Positions 51,738 to 60,552 of a DNA stretch of 64,000 nt are shown one piece after another. Where the stretch lies: contig JAJDAF010000050.1 of the NCBI GenBank assembly GCA_029261995.1, forward strand, positions 306,467 to 370,466, read 5' to 3'. This DNA is from Candidatus Zhuqueibacterota bacterium. GTDB lineage: Bacteria > Zhuqueibacterota > Zhuqueibacteria > Oceanimicrobiales > Oceanimicrobiaceae. The position numbers and the translations under genes were made by a program. Below the pieces are notes generated by a model. The model was given only the letters and a program-made list of their open reading frames with translations, searched no databases and was not told the DNA's origin. Position 1 is the first letter of the stretch. Every line of letters starts with the position of its first letter.

Positions 51738-52490
51738 AAATGGCAAAATGGCCTTGCGGTTGCGCGGATAATCTTCGAAGGTGCGATCGTACCAATCGTG
51801 ATGGGCAAGAGCACGCGGGATCAGATTGGCGGCGGTCCAGATAAAGAAAGATGCAGCCGGCAGCGACCAGGTCAACAAGGCAAAACCTCCCCACTCAATC
51901 ATCTCGCCCAGGTAATTGGGGCATGAAATCCAGCGGAAAAGCCCGCCCCGAGGAATCTTGTAGCCCGTCTCCCCCGGTTTGCGCAAGTGCAGCAAAATGT
52001 TGTCAGAGTGCCAATTGACCAGCATGCCGAGCAGAAAGAGCGCCATGCCGGCAACAAAGGGCCAGCCGGTCAACCACGATTCCGCATAAACCGGCCCATA
52101 CTCTCCGAGATATTGCCCGTTCAAGAAACCGTTTACGACATTGAAGAAGATCGCGGATGCCATGATTGCGACCGGCATGCGTTTCCCCCGTGTTCGTTGG
52201 CGCATCGGGAAAATAAGACTGCGGTAGCCGTAATGCAGTAACCATATTCCTAGGAAAAGCCACGTGACCGGGGTTTTGATCTGGTCGCCGCGCAAAAAGA
52301 AGAAAGCGAACGTCGCTGGTGATACCAACTCCATGACAATCCAGCCGAGGCGATTGTCGATGGTCGGGCCGAATTTCTTCGTAAAGTGCCTGCCGTAGGG
52401 TGCAGCGAGTTTCGACACCTGCGGGGTGATGACAAACGCGAGTCCTATCCAGATGACCACCACAAAGTTGAAGGTTTCGTGTTGTGTCAT
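51729..52490 (-). CDS. Steroid 5-alpha-reductase-like membrane protein
   Basis: 253 residues with about six membrane helices. The C-terminal domain matches the 3-oxo-5-alpha-steroid 4-dehydrogenase family: KIPRGGLFRWISCPNYLGE, EWGGFALLTW, then HHDWYDRTFEDYPRNRK. The start overlaps the stop of the upstream SDR gene (ATGA-type), so the two are coupled. In eukaryotes the family reduces a C=C bond of enones with NADPH; bacterial members may act on sterols, hopanoid-related or other isoprenoid lipids. Its 3' end overlaps convergently with the PPDK_N gene by 9 bases. Confidence 0.85.
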   Translation of the reverse strand: MTQHETFNFVVVIWIGLAFVITPQVSKLAAPYGRHFTKKFGPTIDNRLGWIVMELVSPATFAFFFLRGDQIKTPVTWLFLGIWLLHYGYRSLIFPMRQRTRGKRMPVAIMASAIFFNVVNGFLNGQYLGEYGPVYAESWLTGWPFVAGMALFLLGMLVNWHSDNILLHLRKPGETGYKIPRGGLFRWISCPNYLGEMIEWGGFALLTWSLPAASFFIWTAANLIPRALAHHDWYDRTFEDYPRNRKAILPFLL

Positions 52491-53470
52491 TTGAGAAAGC
52501 CGGATTCCTGAAACCAGTCGTGTGTGTCCTGCACGGTTTTCCGGAGTGGGCGTGGCGTCAAGCCAAGTTCCCTGGACGCTTTTTCGTGACGAATATCGCG
52601 GTGACTTTCGGTCACCAGCCTTAGAGACTCCGCGGTATAAAGCGGTGCTTTGCCACGCACTTTGCAGTAGGCGCTGACGAGCGGCAGTCCAAGCCAGGCC
52701 AGCGATTTTGGCATGGCTGTCGCGCCAAAATGAATCTGCGCTTGCGCCGCAGCGAGCCGGGAGACATCACTCAGGCTTGCCCATTTTCCTGAAAGCAGGT
52801 AGCGTTCTCCGCTGCGACCGTCTGTGGCTGCTTTGATAGCCGCAATGGCCACATCCCGCACATCGATCCAGTCAAACCCGCCTTGCACCAAAATGGGCAG
52901 GTGGCCACGGAACATGTCCAGCAACATTGTGCCGGCGAGCGAAGGTTTGAAGTCGAACGGTCCCAGAATCGAGGTCGGGCTCAGGATGATGGCGTCCAGA
53001 CCTTCCGTCACAGCCTTGAGTATCGCCCGTTCGGCATCAGCTTTGGATTTGGCGTACGCGGACTTGCTGCCGGAAAGCAACGCCCGGTTTTCGTCAAGCG
53101 GTTGCTCGTGCGGCTCATTCTGCAGTGCATCGATTGAGCTGAAATGAACCAGCCGGCCCACCTGATTCGCAAGGCAGGCCGCGATGACATTGCGCGTGCC
53201 CTCCAGGTTGACTCGCTCCACCAAACCGTCCGGATCGCCCCTGATAGAAATGTGGGCGGCCGTGTGGAACAGCACATCTATTTTGTCAGAGCAGAGCCGC
53301 TGCAGCGAGTCGGGTTCGAGCACGTTCCCCGGATGCAGTTTGACCGGAAGCCCGGTGAGCGCGCGGACATCGCGGTAGACGAGCGCGTGCACCTGATGTC
53401 CGGCGGCGACAAGCTGCCGGCACAGATTTGCGCCGACATGCCCGGATGCGCCAGTGACCGCTACTCTCAT
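52487..53470 (-). CDS. 3beta-HSD-like NAD-dependent epimerase/dehydratase (extended SDR)
   Basis: A 327-residue extended short-chain dehydrogenase. The nucleotide motif TGASGHVGANL is at 6-16, the catalytic pair YAKSK is near residue 140, and LHPGNVLEPDSL and VLFHTAAHIS are present. It resembles the 3beta-hydroxysteroid dehydrogenase/dihydroflavonol reductase group. It starts 9 bases after the PCuAC stop and overlaps the reductase start. Pairing with a steroid 5-alpha-reductase-like protein suggests sequential modification of a polycyclic or isoprenoid lipid; this is inference. Confidence 0.85.
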   Translation of the reverse strand: MRVAVTGASGHVGANLCRQLVAAGHQVHALVYRDVRALTGLPVKLHPGNVLEPDSLQRLCSDKIDVLFHTAAHISIRGDPDGLVERVNLEGTRNVIAACLANQVGRLVHFSSIDALQNEPHEQPLDENRALLSGSKSAYAKSKADAERAILKAVTEGLDAIILSPTSILGPFDFKPSLAGTMLLDMFRGHLPILVQGGFDWIDVRDVAIAAIKAATDGRSGERYLLSGKWASLSDVSRLAAAQAQIHFGATAMPKSLAWLGLPLVSAYCKVRGKAPLYTAESLRLVTESHRDIRHEKASRELGLTPRPLRKTVQDTHDWFQESGFLK

Positions 53471-53479
53471 TTCATTCCT

Positions 53480-53962
53480 TTACGGCCGACGTATCTCAGA
53501 GGAGACATCTATGGCGCCGCTCTTTTCAAAGTTCAGGGTAAGAGCAAACGTGCTGTCCGGCCGCAACGAGCGCCTGAGGTCAATGAGCATCACATGGTGG
53601 CTGCGCGGTTTGAATTCGATCTGCCCACCCGCCGGAATCTCCATGCCTTTGTCAAGCTTCTGCATGCTCATCTTTTCGCCCTTCATCACTGTTGTGTGCA
53701 GTTCAGGCGTATCGCAAACCTCGGTTGCCACGGAAAGCAGGCGGTCGCTGCTGCCACCGGTGTTTTTTATGGTAAAGTATGCCACACCGTTGCTGCCACT
53801 GCCGTGCTGCATTCCGGCGTGCTCTTCGCTGGGTTGTTCGACATAAGCCGGTCTTGACCAAACATTCTCCACGGAGACTTTCGGTGGCGATGGTTGCTGA
53901 CAGGCGCTGACGACCATCAGTGTGCCGGTGAGCGTCAGGTATATTCGCGAGTTTCTAAGCAT
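53480..53962 (-). CDS. PCuAC-type periplasmic copper chaperone lipoprotein
   Basis: 160 residues with a lipoprotein signal (VVSAC, Cys21). The copper site of the DUF461/PCuAC family is visible: His89, Met100 and the HxM pair near 123-125 (SHHVML), close to the canonical H-x10-M-x21-H-x-M spacing. PCuAC delivers Cu(I) to the CuA/CuB sites of cytochrome oxidase together with SCO proteins, and a SCO gene lies 94 bases upstream on the same strand. Confidence 0.9.
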   Translation of the reverse strand: MLRNSRIYLTLTGTLMVVSACQQPSPPKVSVENVWSRPAYVEQPSEEHAGMQHGSGSNGVAYFTIKNTGGSSDRLLSVATEVCDTPELHTTVMKGEKMSMQKLDKGMEIPAGGQIEFKPRSHHVMLIDLRRSLRPDSTFALTLNFEKSGAIDVSSEIRRP

Positions 53963-54056
53963 GGTTTTCCCTCCCGTCTATTTGTTTGAGTGCGACTGCG
54001 GTCAAATGTCCGCGGTCACAGAAGTCGATGTTTGGCTTGTTGTGGATGCGCTCAGG

Positions 54057-54644
54057 CTAGCGGCTCAGCAAAACCTTGACATCGTGCGCGATATCTTCCG
54101 GCTTGGCATCGTTGGACATGCGCGAAACCCAAATGCCGTTCCTGTCGAGGAAATAAATGCTGGAAGTGTGATTCATCAGGTAGCCGGCCGCGCTTTCCGA
54201 GATCTCGACCCGTTCGCGGATGACGCCGTAGTTGCTGTAAACCGAGTCGAGCTGCGCGGTCTCGCCGGTCAGGCCGATGAAATCCGGGCTGAACACGGCC
54301 AAATGTGTCTTCAGCTTTTCCGGTGTATCCCGCTCCGGGTCAACGGTGACGTAGACGAATTTGACCCGGCCGGTTTCGTCCGTCAACTGGTCGGCGGTCT
54401 GCTTCCAGGTCGAGAGTGTCAGCGGACAGACGTCAGGGCAGAATGTGAAGCCGAAAAACATGAGCGTCACCTCGCCCTTGTCCCGGCTCAGCGTAAATGG
54501 CTTGCCGTGCTGGTCGATCAAAGTGAAGTCTGAAAACGGCAGCTCGGGCAAGGTGGTGCCTCGCAAAGAATCCGAGCCGCAGCCAAGAACGGCGGCGATT
54601 CCACACACCACCACAAGCAGCAGGCAGATTGGTTTTGTTCGCAT
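54057..54644 (-). CDS. SCO1/SenC-family copper chaperone lipoprotein
   Basis: 195 residues from ATG 54644. Lipobox VLGC gives Cys22. The thioredoxin-like fold has the copper motif FCPDVCP (Cys69, Cys73) and the distal His159 (LMNHTSS), all three ligands present. The C-x3-C and His set is typical for copper insertion into the CuA centre of oxidase. An upstream in-frame ATG at 54722 would bury the signal peptide and was not used. It pairs with PCuAC downstream. Confidence 0.93.
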   Translation of the reverse strand: MRTKPICLLLVVVCGIAAVLGCGSDSLRGTTLPELPFSDFTLIDQHGKPFTLSRDKGEVTLMFFGFTFCPDVCPLTLSTWKQTADQLTDETGRVKFVYVTVDPERDTPEKLKTHLAVFSPDFIGLTGETAQLDSVYSNYGVIRERVEISESAAGYLMNHTSSIYFLDRNGIWVSRMSNDAKPEDIAHDVKVLLSR

Positions 54645-54898
54645 GGTTTTCCTTTTTGGTTTGGGTTTCATCTGGTTCAGAATGTCTCCTCGGCACGCAA
54701 GCTGAAGCCGAAAGCCGGCCACGCCGATTCGGGGTTCAGTCTAGTGTGCAGATTCTTAATTTCGCACCCTAATTTAGCAGCCCGTATCACCTCTCTGGGG
54801 TTTGACTTTTCTTGTCTCTGACTTGCTATCCTGATCTATTCATAAATCCGAAACTCAAGGTCAAAACCGTGTGCGTGCAGCAACCGTTGGTCTCGTTC

Positions 54899-54956
54899 GG
54901 TGTTCACGCTTCAGCGTGTTGTTTTGACATGAGTTGCAGCCTAAAGGCTGAACACC
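54899..54956. repeat. Cloverleaf-like palindromic element A
   Basis: Outer arms GGTGTTCA (54899-54906) and TGAACACC (54949-54956) enclose two hairpins, CACGCT/AGCGTG (54905-54918) and CAGCC/GGCTG (54937-54950). The result is a three-way-junction-like layout in 58 bases, as in REP-type elements. Confidence 0.75.
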
Positions 54957-54988
54957 CAACTCTACTTCGTGAATAATCCAGACTATAA

Positions 54989-55083
54989 ATATACCACCCC
55001 TATCTGGGTTTAGACTCAATAACCGCGTAGCGGTGGAATGTTTATAGAAAATCGAATACAAGAATGATTAACCCCAGAGGGGT
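54989..55083. repeat. Three-hairpin element B
   Basis: Hairpins ACCC/GGGT (54996-55009), ACCGC/GCGGT (55022-55034) and ACCCC/GGGGT (55071-55083) lie in an otherwise AT-rich stretch. It follows element A within 40 bases and resembles dispersed noncoding repeats of FCB genomes. Confidence 0.6.
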
Positions 55084-55117
55084 GACACATTAGTTCACTA
55101 ACTAACAAATCATGACA

Positions 55118-55582
55118 CTAGTCCTTGCCGATGAGCGAGCGAATGTAAAGATACAAACCAACGATGTCGCTTTCGGGCAAAACTGTTCCCCAGGCCATCA
55201 TGGGCGTGCCCGGTACGCCTTTGCGGATGATCTGCAACCGTCCCTGCTCGGAGAAGAAATCAGCCTGCACGGAGTCGGTGAACGCGGGTGGTGGAAAGGC
55301 CAGAGCTGCGCCGGTGTGGCCTTTGCCGTCGCCGCGCCCACCGTGGCAAGGGCCGCAGAGCTGCGGGTAAAGTGTTTTGCCGCGCTCGAACTGCTCCGCG
55401 TTTGCCTCCGGCCCTGGTTCGTGGTAGTTGTCCCCGAGCGCTTCGTTGAGCTTCTCACGAAAGGCCAGACGGCGTGCGATGTGACCCGGATCGATGGGCT
55501 TGACCTCCTCCTGGCAGCCGGCCAGAAGGAGGACAATGCAGATGTTTTTCGCGAAAGTGAGTGTCTGCTTCATCACGTCCAT
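55118..55582 (-). CDS. Monoheme cytochrome c lipoprotein
   Basis: 154 residues. A lipobox LLAGC (Cys23) anchors it. The class I heme motif CGPCH is at 76-80 and a likely axial Met is in GTPMMAWG (near 127). The start ATG overlaps the TonB receptor stop as TGATG, so it is translationally coupled to the receptor gene. Placement between a copper-type receptor and SCO/PCuAC suggests a role in copper redox state or oxidase electron supply. Confidence 0.9.
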   Translation of the reverse strand: MDVMKQTLTFAKNICIVLLLAGCQEEVKPIDPGHIARRLAFREKLNEALGDNYHEPGPEANAEQFERGKTLYPQLCGPCHGGRGDGKGHTGAALAFPPPAFTDSVQADFFSEQGRLQIIRKGVPGTPMMAWGTVLPESDIVGLYLYIRSLIGKD

Positions 55583-57903
55583 CAGAATGCGTAACTGAGA
55601 TTGGTAAACAGAACCCGGCCCGGCTCTGGCAACGGTTGTCCGGTGAACGGGTTCTTGCTGTTGAGATGGTTGATGTAAGACTCGTCAAGCAGGTTCACAA
55701 TTCCGGCCCGCAGTTCCATATTCTGCAGCACCCGGACGCCGCCTGAAATGTCCGCGGTCAGGTAGCCATCGGTGGCGATTTCGCCGCGCGTAGTCGCGAC
55801 TCTGGTTTGCTCGGCCACCACGTGGATTGCTGATTCCAGAAAAAAGGCGCCGCTTTTGGAGTCAAATCGAAAGCCGGCCTCAATGCCGAACGGCGCAATT
55901 CCAAGGGCAGGCTCATCCAGTGTGTCGTCTTCACCTCGGAGATATGTGACCGTGGTCAACAGGCTGAGTGTTTCCGTGGCCTGGTAGCGTGCCGCCGCCT
56001 CAAAGCCCAGAAAACTGGCATCACCATTGATGTAGCCAAAAACGGTTGGCGGGCTCAGGGCCAACTCGGGGCTCAGTCCGGTGGACTCCAGCGTGATGTA
56101 GTCGTTCATCTTGCGCGCGAACAGATTGGCGTTGAACGAGAATTTCGAATAAGTCGCTTCAAGCCACAAATCAGCCTGGGTGCTGCGCTCAGGGTTGAGC
56201 GTGGGGTTGCCCACGAACTCCGCTGCCATCTGCGATTTGCTCGACGGGATGTGGTCTGAGAAACGCTCGTTGGCATCAGCGGTTCGCACAACCGAACCTG
56301 CGCCGATAGAGAGCAGCCAGTGCCGGGACAGCGGCTTGCTGACGGTCAAGGCCGCGCTGAGATTGGTCTCCGAGTCATCGAGACCGTCGTCAGTTGCAGA
56401 CAGATAGAAGGGATTGGCGGTGTCCGCGTTGGCGCTGACAAAATCAGAACGGACGGTGGCAGAGAGCAAAACTCCGTTGTCGAACTGCCTCCCGGCTTGC
56501 AGGAAAAGTCCGAAGACCGAGATGTCTACATCCGCCCACATGGGTTTGCGCATCATCACCATGCCGTTGTCACGGCGGGCGATGGTCCGCAGTGCGTCGC
56601 GATTGGTGGCGTAAAGATCTCCGCCGATTTCCAGTTGCAGAGCGCCGCCGGTTTCCAGATCGGCAGCGAAACGTCCTCCTGCAACGCGGATTTCCGAGTC
56701 CACATGGATGTCAAACGCCGGTCTGGGATTGCCGTTAGGAAACGCGCCCGGCAGGGCCGTTGGCTTTTCATCGTTGCCCATGCCGTGGTCGACGAAATTG
56801 TAGTAGCCGGTCAGGTCCATTGAGCGCAGCAGGCCGGCGGTGCGGCGCCACTGCCAGCGACCTGATACATTTGAGCTGTTGAAAAAGTCGGCGTTCAGCA
56901 GGCGTCCGGGGTAGTCGACGTCATCCTGCCGCTGGTAGCCGGCTGAGAAGGTCAGGTTTGAGCGCGGCGTGAGTTCCAGGCCAATTTTGCCTCGCGCTTC
57001 TCTCGATTTGAAATCGCCGGGGATCTCCTGGTCAGCACCCGAGTTGTAATCTTGCCCCTGCCGCCATGTGCCGCTCGCCCAGTAGGAGAGTTTGCCGCTG
57101 GCGCCAAGTACCGAGGCCGTGGCATCCGCGGCGTTGATGTTTGAGTGGAAACCGGTGGCGGCGGTGGCGTGAAACGGCTTGCCCGAAAAGTCGGCCGGCC
57201 CCGGGGTTTCAACACGGATGGCGCTCAAATTGCCCGCGCCCCAGGTCAAAGCGTAGGGTCCTTTCACCACCTGGATTTTTTGAATGGCGTTCGGGTCGAT
57301 GTGGCTGATGGGAGAATCCATTCGGCCCGGTCCCGCTGGAAACATGCGACTGCCATCGATATACGCGCCAACCTCGGTTTCGCGCAGACCCCGGATGACC
57401 GGATCGAGACCCACCGGTCCGCGGCGCACTGCGTCCACGCCCGGCACCTGGCGAATCAGCTCGCCGGAAACGCGTGCGGGACTTCGCCTGATGACATTTG
57501 GTGAGAGCGTCGTCAGCGGCTGCTGAGCGCCGGCAGGACTTGCCGTGACAACGATGCCCGGCATGATGAGTGGTTTGGTTGCCATGGAGATGTCTTTGGT
57601 GAACTTCGCTCCCATGACGAATGTCTGGCGCCAGCTTTGCGATTCCCGGCCAACATATTCAGCGGTGACCAGGTGCTCTCCAGCAGGAATGCGCGTGATC
57701 TGGTAGTGGCCGGTTTCGTCGGTTGTGCTGCCAATGTTGGTTCCGGAGATGTAAACGTTGACCCCTACCAAAGGCTTGCCACTGCCGGTGGAAACCTGTC
57801 CGGATAGTATCGCTGTATTCTGAGCCATCAGCAACGACGACGTTGTCAGTAACATTATAGGTATCAGCACTGCGTAGCGCAGGCTGCTTCGTGCGTGATT
57901 CAT
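55582..57903 (-). CDS. TonB-dependent receptor, OprC/NosA-like copper receptor
   Basis: 773 residues from ATG 57903 (GAGGGAG site upstream; earlier ATG at 58020 lacks a signal peptide). Signal peptide 1-28, a carboxypeptidase-regulatory-like domain (about 30-115; LSGQVSTGSGKPLVGVNV), then a plug with VPGVDAVRRGPVGLDPVIRG and KGPYALTWGAGNLSAIRVET, and a beta-barrel ending in YAF. The plug and the Met-rich loop (NGMVMMRKPMW) recall the TonB-dependent copper receptor group. The neighbours (Cys-rich protein, cytochrome c, SCO, PCuAC) support copper uptake. Metal specificity is inferred. Confidence 0.87.
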   Translation of the reverse strand: MNHARSSLRYAVLIPIMLLTTSSLLMAQNTAILSGQVSTGSGKPLVGVNVYISGTNIGSTTDETGHYQITRIPAGEHLVTAEYVGRESQSWRQTFVMGAKFTKDISMATKPLIMPGIVVTASPAGAQQPLTTLSPNVIRRSPARVSGELIRQVPGVDAVRRGPVGLDPVIRGLRETEVGAYIDGSRMFPAGPGRMDSPISHIDPNAIQKIQVVKGPYALTWGAGNLSAIRVETPGPADFSGKPFHATAATGFHSNINAADATASVLGASGKLSYWASGTWRQGQDYNSGADQEIPGDFKSREARGKIGLELTPRSNLTFSAGYQRQDDVDYPGRLLNADFFNSSNVSGRWQWRRTAGLLRSMDLTGYYNFVDHGMGNDEKPTALPGAFPNGNPRPAFDIHVDSEIRVAGGRFAADLETGGALQLEIGGDLYATNRDALRTIARRDNGMVMMRKPMWADVDISVFGLFLQAGRQFDNGVLLSATVRSDFVSANADTANPFYLSATDDGLDDSETNLSAALTVSKPLSRHWLLSIGAGSVVRTADANERFSDHIPSSKSQMAAEFVGNPTLNPERSTQADLWLEATYSKFSFNANLFARKMNDYITLESTGLSPELALSPPTVFGYINGDASFLGFEAAARYQATETLSLLTTVTYLRGEDDTLDEPALGIAPFGIEAGFRFDSKSGAFFLESAIHVVAEQTRVATTRGEIATDGYLTADISGGVRVLQNMELRAGIVNLLDESYINHLNSKNPFTGQPLPEPGRVLFTNLSYAF

Positions 57904-58141
57904 GCGTGCAACTCCCTCGTTGTGGCGTTCCCAGTCGTTGCGCGGAGTGCGCGAAAACAGACCCAGGCAACGCATGACAGCGCCAGATACCATTCGAAGG
58001 AATCCTGCAACAGGCGGCAAATCATGAAGCCGCCGGGGTATCTCCTGTTGAATGGCAGTTGCTGGTCAGGTCAATCATGCAGCCCGGGCCGTGCGGGAAC
58101 ATCCAAGTTTGTGTAAATAGAAAGCAGGTGGTGTTGCTTCC

Positions 58142-58567
58142 TTACACACGGGGAGGGCGCTCGATTCGACGTTCAACCTCAAGCTCGTTGAGTGACACCG
58201 GAGCAATACCGGCTCGCCGATAAGTAGGGTGGAGGTCTACGGAGATTTCCTGGACCAGTGGCAGGTCTTGTTTGAGCGCCGGCAGCACCAGAGTCTGCTC
58301 GCCGGGCCCGCAGCTCACGAGTACTGGCCCGCTGGCGCGCCGGGTTCGCCCGGACTGATTCGCTTTGATTCTGTCAGGGCCGCACATGGCGTCACTGTCG
58401 GGGTTAACCAGCCCGGTGCAGCAACATATCCTGGCCGAGCAACCGCAACTCTCCTTTGCGCTGGCCTGAGGCTGCATGCTCTGAAACAACAAATAGGGCA
58501 GGTCGCCATAGTTGGCCAGAAAGGATAGCAGCAGAAGAAGATGTAGTGATTTCGATATTCGAGTCAT
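58142..58567 (-). CDS. Small exported Cys-rich protein upstream of the copper receptor
   Basis: 141 residues with an N-terminal hydrophobic segment (about 6-20) and a dense cysteine cluster (CGCSARICCC, residues 41-50), further Cys near 62 and 86. The rest is Pro/Arg/Leu-rich and ends RPPRV. No family was recognised. It is the first gene of the minus-strand copper unit, 238 bases before the receptor start. Metal binding is an inference from cysteine content and context. Confidence 0.6.
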   Translation of the reverse strand: MTRISKSLHLLLLLSFLANYGDLPYLLFQSMQPQASAKESCGCSARICCCTGLVNPDSDAMCGPDRIKANQSGRTRRASGPVLVSCGPGEQTLVLPALKQDLPLVQEISVDLHPTYRRAGIAPVSLNELEVERRIERPPRV

Positions 58568-58627
58568 TGCCGATGGCGTTGCGAATTTAGCAGGGCAAAT
58601 ATACGCAAGCTGAGTGTGAAATGCAAC

Positions 58628-59167
58628 TCATGGATTTGTCTGGAATCCGGGATGAGAAAAGTACCTTTCCTGCAGAACATTGAGATGGTGGCGCTCGTGG
58701 CCGGCGGTGATCCAAATCAAGGCGCGCACCGTGAACTCGCAGTCGCTGGCTGTGCCGCGCCGCTGCAGGACTTCTTCGCTGAAGCTGCGAAACATCGCCA
58801 GGTTGGCCGACCGCAGATGGTCCTGCTCATCTTGCAGGCTGGCAAGCGGGCGGTCATCGAAGTGCGCGAAGCGGACGAAGTCGTTCTCGTCCATGCCGGG
58901 CAGGGCAGCGGCTTCGCAGCGGGCAAAGCACATGGCGCGATAACTGAGCACCCGCTCCGTGTCAATCATGTGGCCGATGACCTGTTTGATGCTCCATTTA
59001 GCGGGGGCATAGCGAAACAGCGCCCGGTCTTCGTCCAGGGTAGATATCAGGGACAGCGTTTGCTTATGTTGTTGCGCCAGAACTTGCAGGACATCGGCAT
59101 CCTCGGGCAGGGCGCCGACGTAGGTTTGGTAGAACGGGGCGAATTCGTCAGGGGTTGGGCGTGTCAT
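58628..59167 (-). CDS. DinB/YfiT-family metal-dependent hydrolase-like protein
   Basis: 179 residues from ATG 59167. A four-helix DinB fold with putative metal ligands His66 (IGHMIDTER) and the HERHH segment (His157-161). Members act in thiol (bacillithiol) transfer or stress; the role here is unknown. The longer frame upstream of 59167 has no signal or domain. It lies 60 bases before the Cys-rich gene start and is transcribed toward it from a separate position. Confidence 0.85.
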   Translation of the reverse strand: MTRPTPDEFAPFYQTYVGALPEDADVLQVLAQQHKQTLSLISTLDEDRALFRYAPAKWSIKQVIGHMIDTERVLSYRAMCFARCEAAALPGMDENDFVRFAHFDDRPLASLQDEQDHLRSANLAMFRSFSEEVLQRRGTASDCEFTVRALIWITAGHERHHLNVLQERYFSHPGFQTNP

Positions 59168-59741
59168 GGGATCCCTTTTGTTTATTGTTACTGGGGGCGG
59201 TTGTGTCAAGATAGAGACTTTTGGCGAAATCAGCAAACGGAAGTTGGGAAGAATCAACGAACTGCCCTTTGGCGCCGGAGCGATTCGTGACAAACAGGAC
59301 TTTCGTCGAATCACGGCCACTGATTCATCGAAAACCACTTGGCGCCGTCATTCCTTCGATAAACTCAGGACGGCGTCTGAGCGCAAGGTCCCGGATATTT
59401 GATTAAGCAATGAGGGTGAAGCGCGAAGGATCCCTTACAGCAGAGGAGATCCTTCGCACAGCAACCGCGGCGTTACCCGCGGCATTGGGGATCATGTGCT
59501 CAGGATGACGTTCATTCTGAGATTTCGGTCGGCATCAAACAAAGAACGCCGGGGAGCGTGGCTCACCCGGCGTTGGGTTTGCAGAAAGTTCGTAAGACAA
59601 CTCCCGACCATATCTATCCCTAACGCCGGGAACATGAACTGTCATGCCCGAAATCTTCTATCGGGCATCCATGGAAACCGAAATTCATGGATTCCCGCTT
59701 GAAACGTGCGGGAATGACTGCCTTGTCAGAAATCCGTACAC
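59168..59741. other. Repeat-rich intergenic region
   Basis: 574 bases without a supported gene. Palindromic pieces include GAAGGATCCCTT/AGATCCTTCG around 59430-59455, the 9-bp inverted repeat (59545-59574), CCCGA...TCGGG at 59646-59664, and CCCGC/GCGGG near 59694-59713. The text style (rows of short mirrored GC stems) is that of REP-like repeats. Confidence 0.5.
59545..59574. repeat. Perfect 9-bp inverted repeat
   Basis: AACGCCGGG (59545-59553) and CCCGGCGTT (59566-59574) around a 12-base loop. No T run follows. It lies in repeat-rich intergenic DNA and may be part of a dispersed repeat rather than a terminator. Confidence 0.6.
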
Positions 59742-60434
59742 TCATGCCGGCACACTTTCTTCTTCTACCACCACAGTTACCACAGGACTACTGCGGCGCC
59801 GGCCACCGATGCGCAGGCCGAAATCGATGAGCTTTGGATCGTGTTTGCCGAGCGGCAGCACGGAAACGAGATAGCCGTGAGTCTGGTGCTTCAAGTCGCG
59901 GGTAGTGTTGACCGTGGCGCAGACGGCGGAGCGCAGTGCGACAAGGTCGGCTTCGAGCGCGACAATGGCGTTCAGGTGGCCCTGCAGCGTTGCGGCAGCG
60001 GCCTGCACTTCCTGAAGGGTGTCCGCCGGCAACTGATAGGCAGTTTCGGTCTGGGTCGCGGTCATGGATTCGGCGTGATGCAGCAAGGCCAGCACCAGGG
60101 TGCGCGATTTGGTTTTGATTTTGTCCACATGGTAGAGGCCGTGGGCAAACTCGAGTTCACTGCCGGCCGAGCTGCTGGAAAGTGCGCCCTGCACTTTGCT
60201 CAACACCAGCAATGCGGTGGCTTTTGCCTCCTGCGCCAGACGTTTTTGCAATACCTTTTCATTGCTCTTGGTGTCAACCCCGAGCAACTGGTCGATCAGG
60301 GACTGGCATACGTTGTCGATGCTGGTTTGCAGGTCATCCCGCAAGGCCACCTCGCTTTTGGTGGCGCCATCTTTCAGCAGCGTCAACCTCGCCAGCCATT
60401 CCCCTGCAATCTTTCTGCTAAATCTCTTCATCAA
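59742..60434 (-). CDS. Helical hypothetical protein
   Basis: 230 residues, no signal peptide, mainly predicted helix with Leu/Ala-rich stretches (KATALLVLSKVQGAL, DTLQEVQAAAATLQGHL) and a short basic-acidic C-terminus (GGRRRSSPVV...EEESVPA). No family was recognised. It is the only plausible gene in this repeat-rich stretch. Codon use looks like ordinary coding sequence. Confidence 0.55.
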   Translation of the reverse strand: MMKRFSRKIAGEWLARLTLLKDGATKSEVALRDDLQTSIDNVCQSLIDQLLGVDTKSNEKVLQKRLAQEAKATALLVLSKVQGALSSSSAGSELEFAHGLYHVDKIKTKSRTLVLALLHHAESMTATQTETAYQLPADTLQEVQAAAATLQGHLNAIVALEADLVALRSAVCATVNTTRDLKHQTHGYLVSVLPLGKHDPKLIDFGLRIGGRRRSSPVVTVVVEEESVPA

Positions 60435-60552
60435 TACACCTGCTTTTTAAGTGAATGTTCAGGTTTCTGCAAACTCTAACTATTCGCTTCGGCGGCTACG
60501 CGACAAACTTGAGGGCGAACCGGGCCCGGCGCCCGGAAAAGGCAAAAATGTC

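Larger units (their letters stand above)
54645..55117. other. Intergenic region inside the copper locus
   Basis: 473 bases between the cytochrome c gene and the SCO gene, both minus strand. It carries palindromic elements A and B and no supported gene. It may hold the promoter for sco-PCuAC or a mobile-repeat insertion. Confidence 0.5.

Noticed and set aside
53144..53857. 237-residue plus-strand frame
   Set aside because: Opposite the SDR and PCuAC genes, both with clear family motifs.
59221..59702. Short plus-strand frames in the DinB upstream region
   Set aside because: They cover palindromic repeats, have no RBS, and composition is not coding-like.
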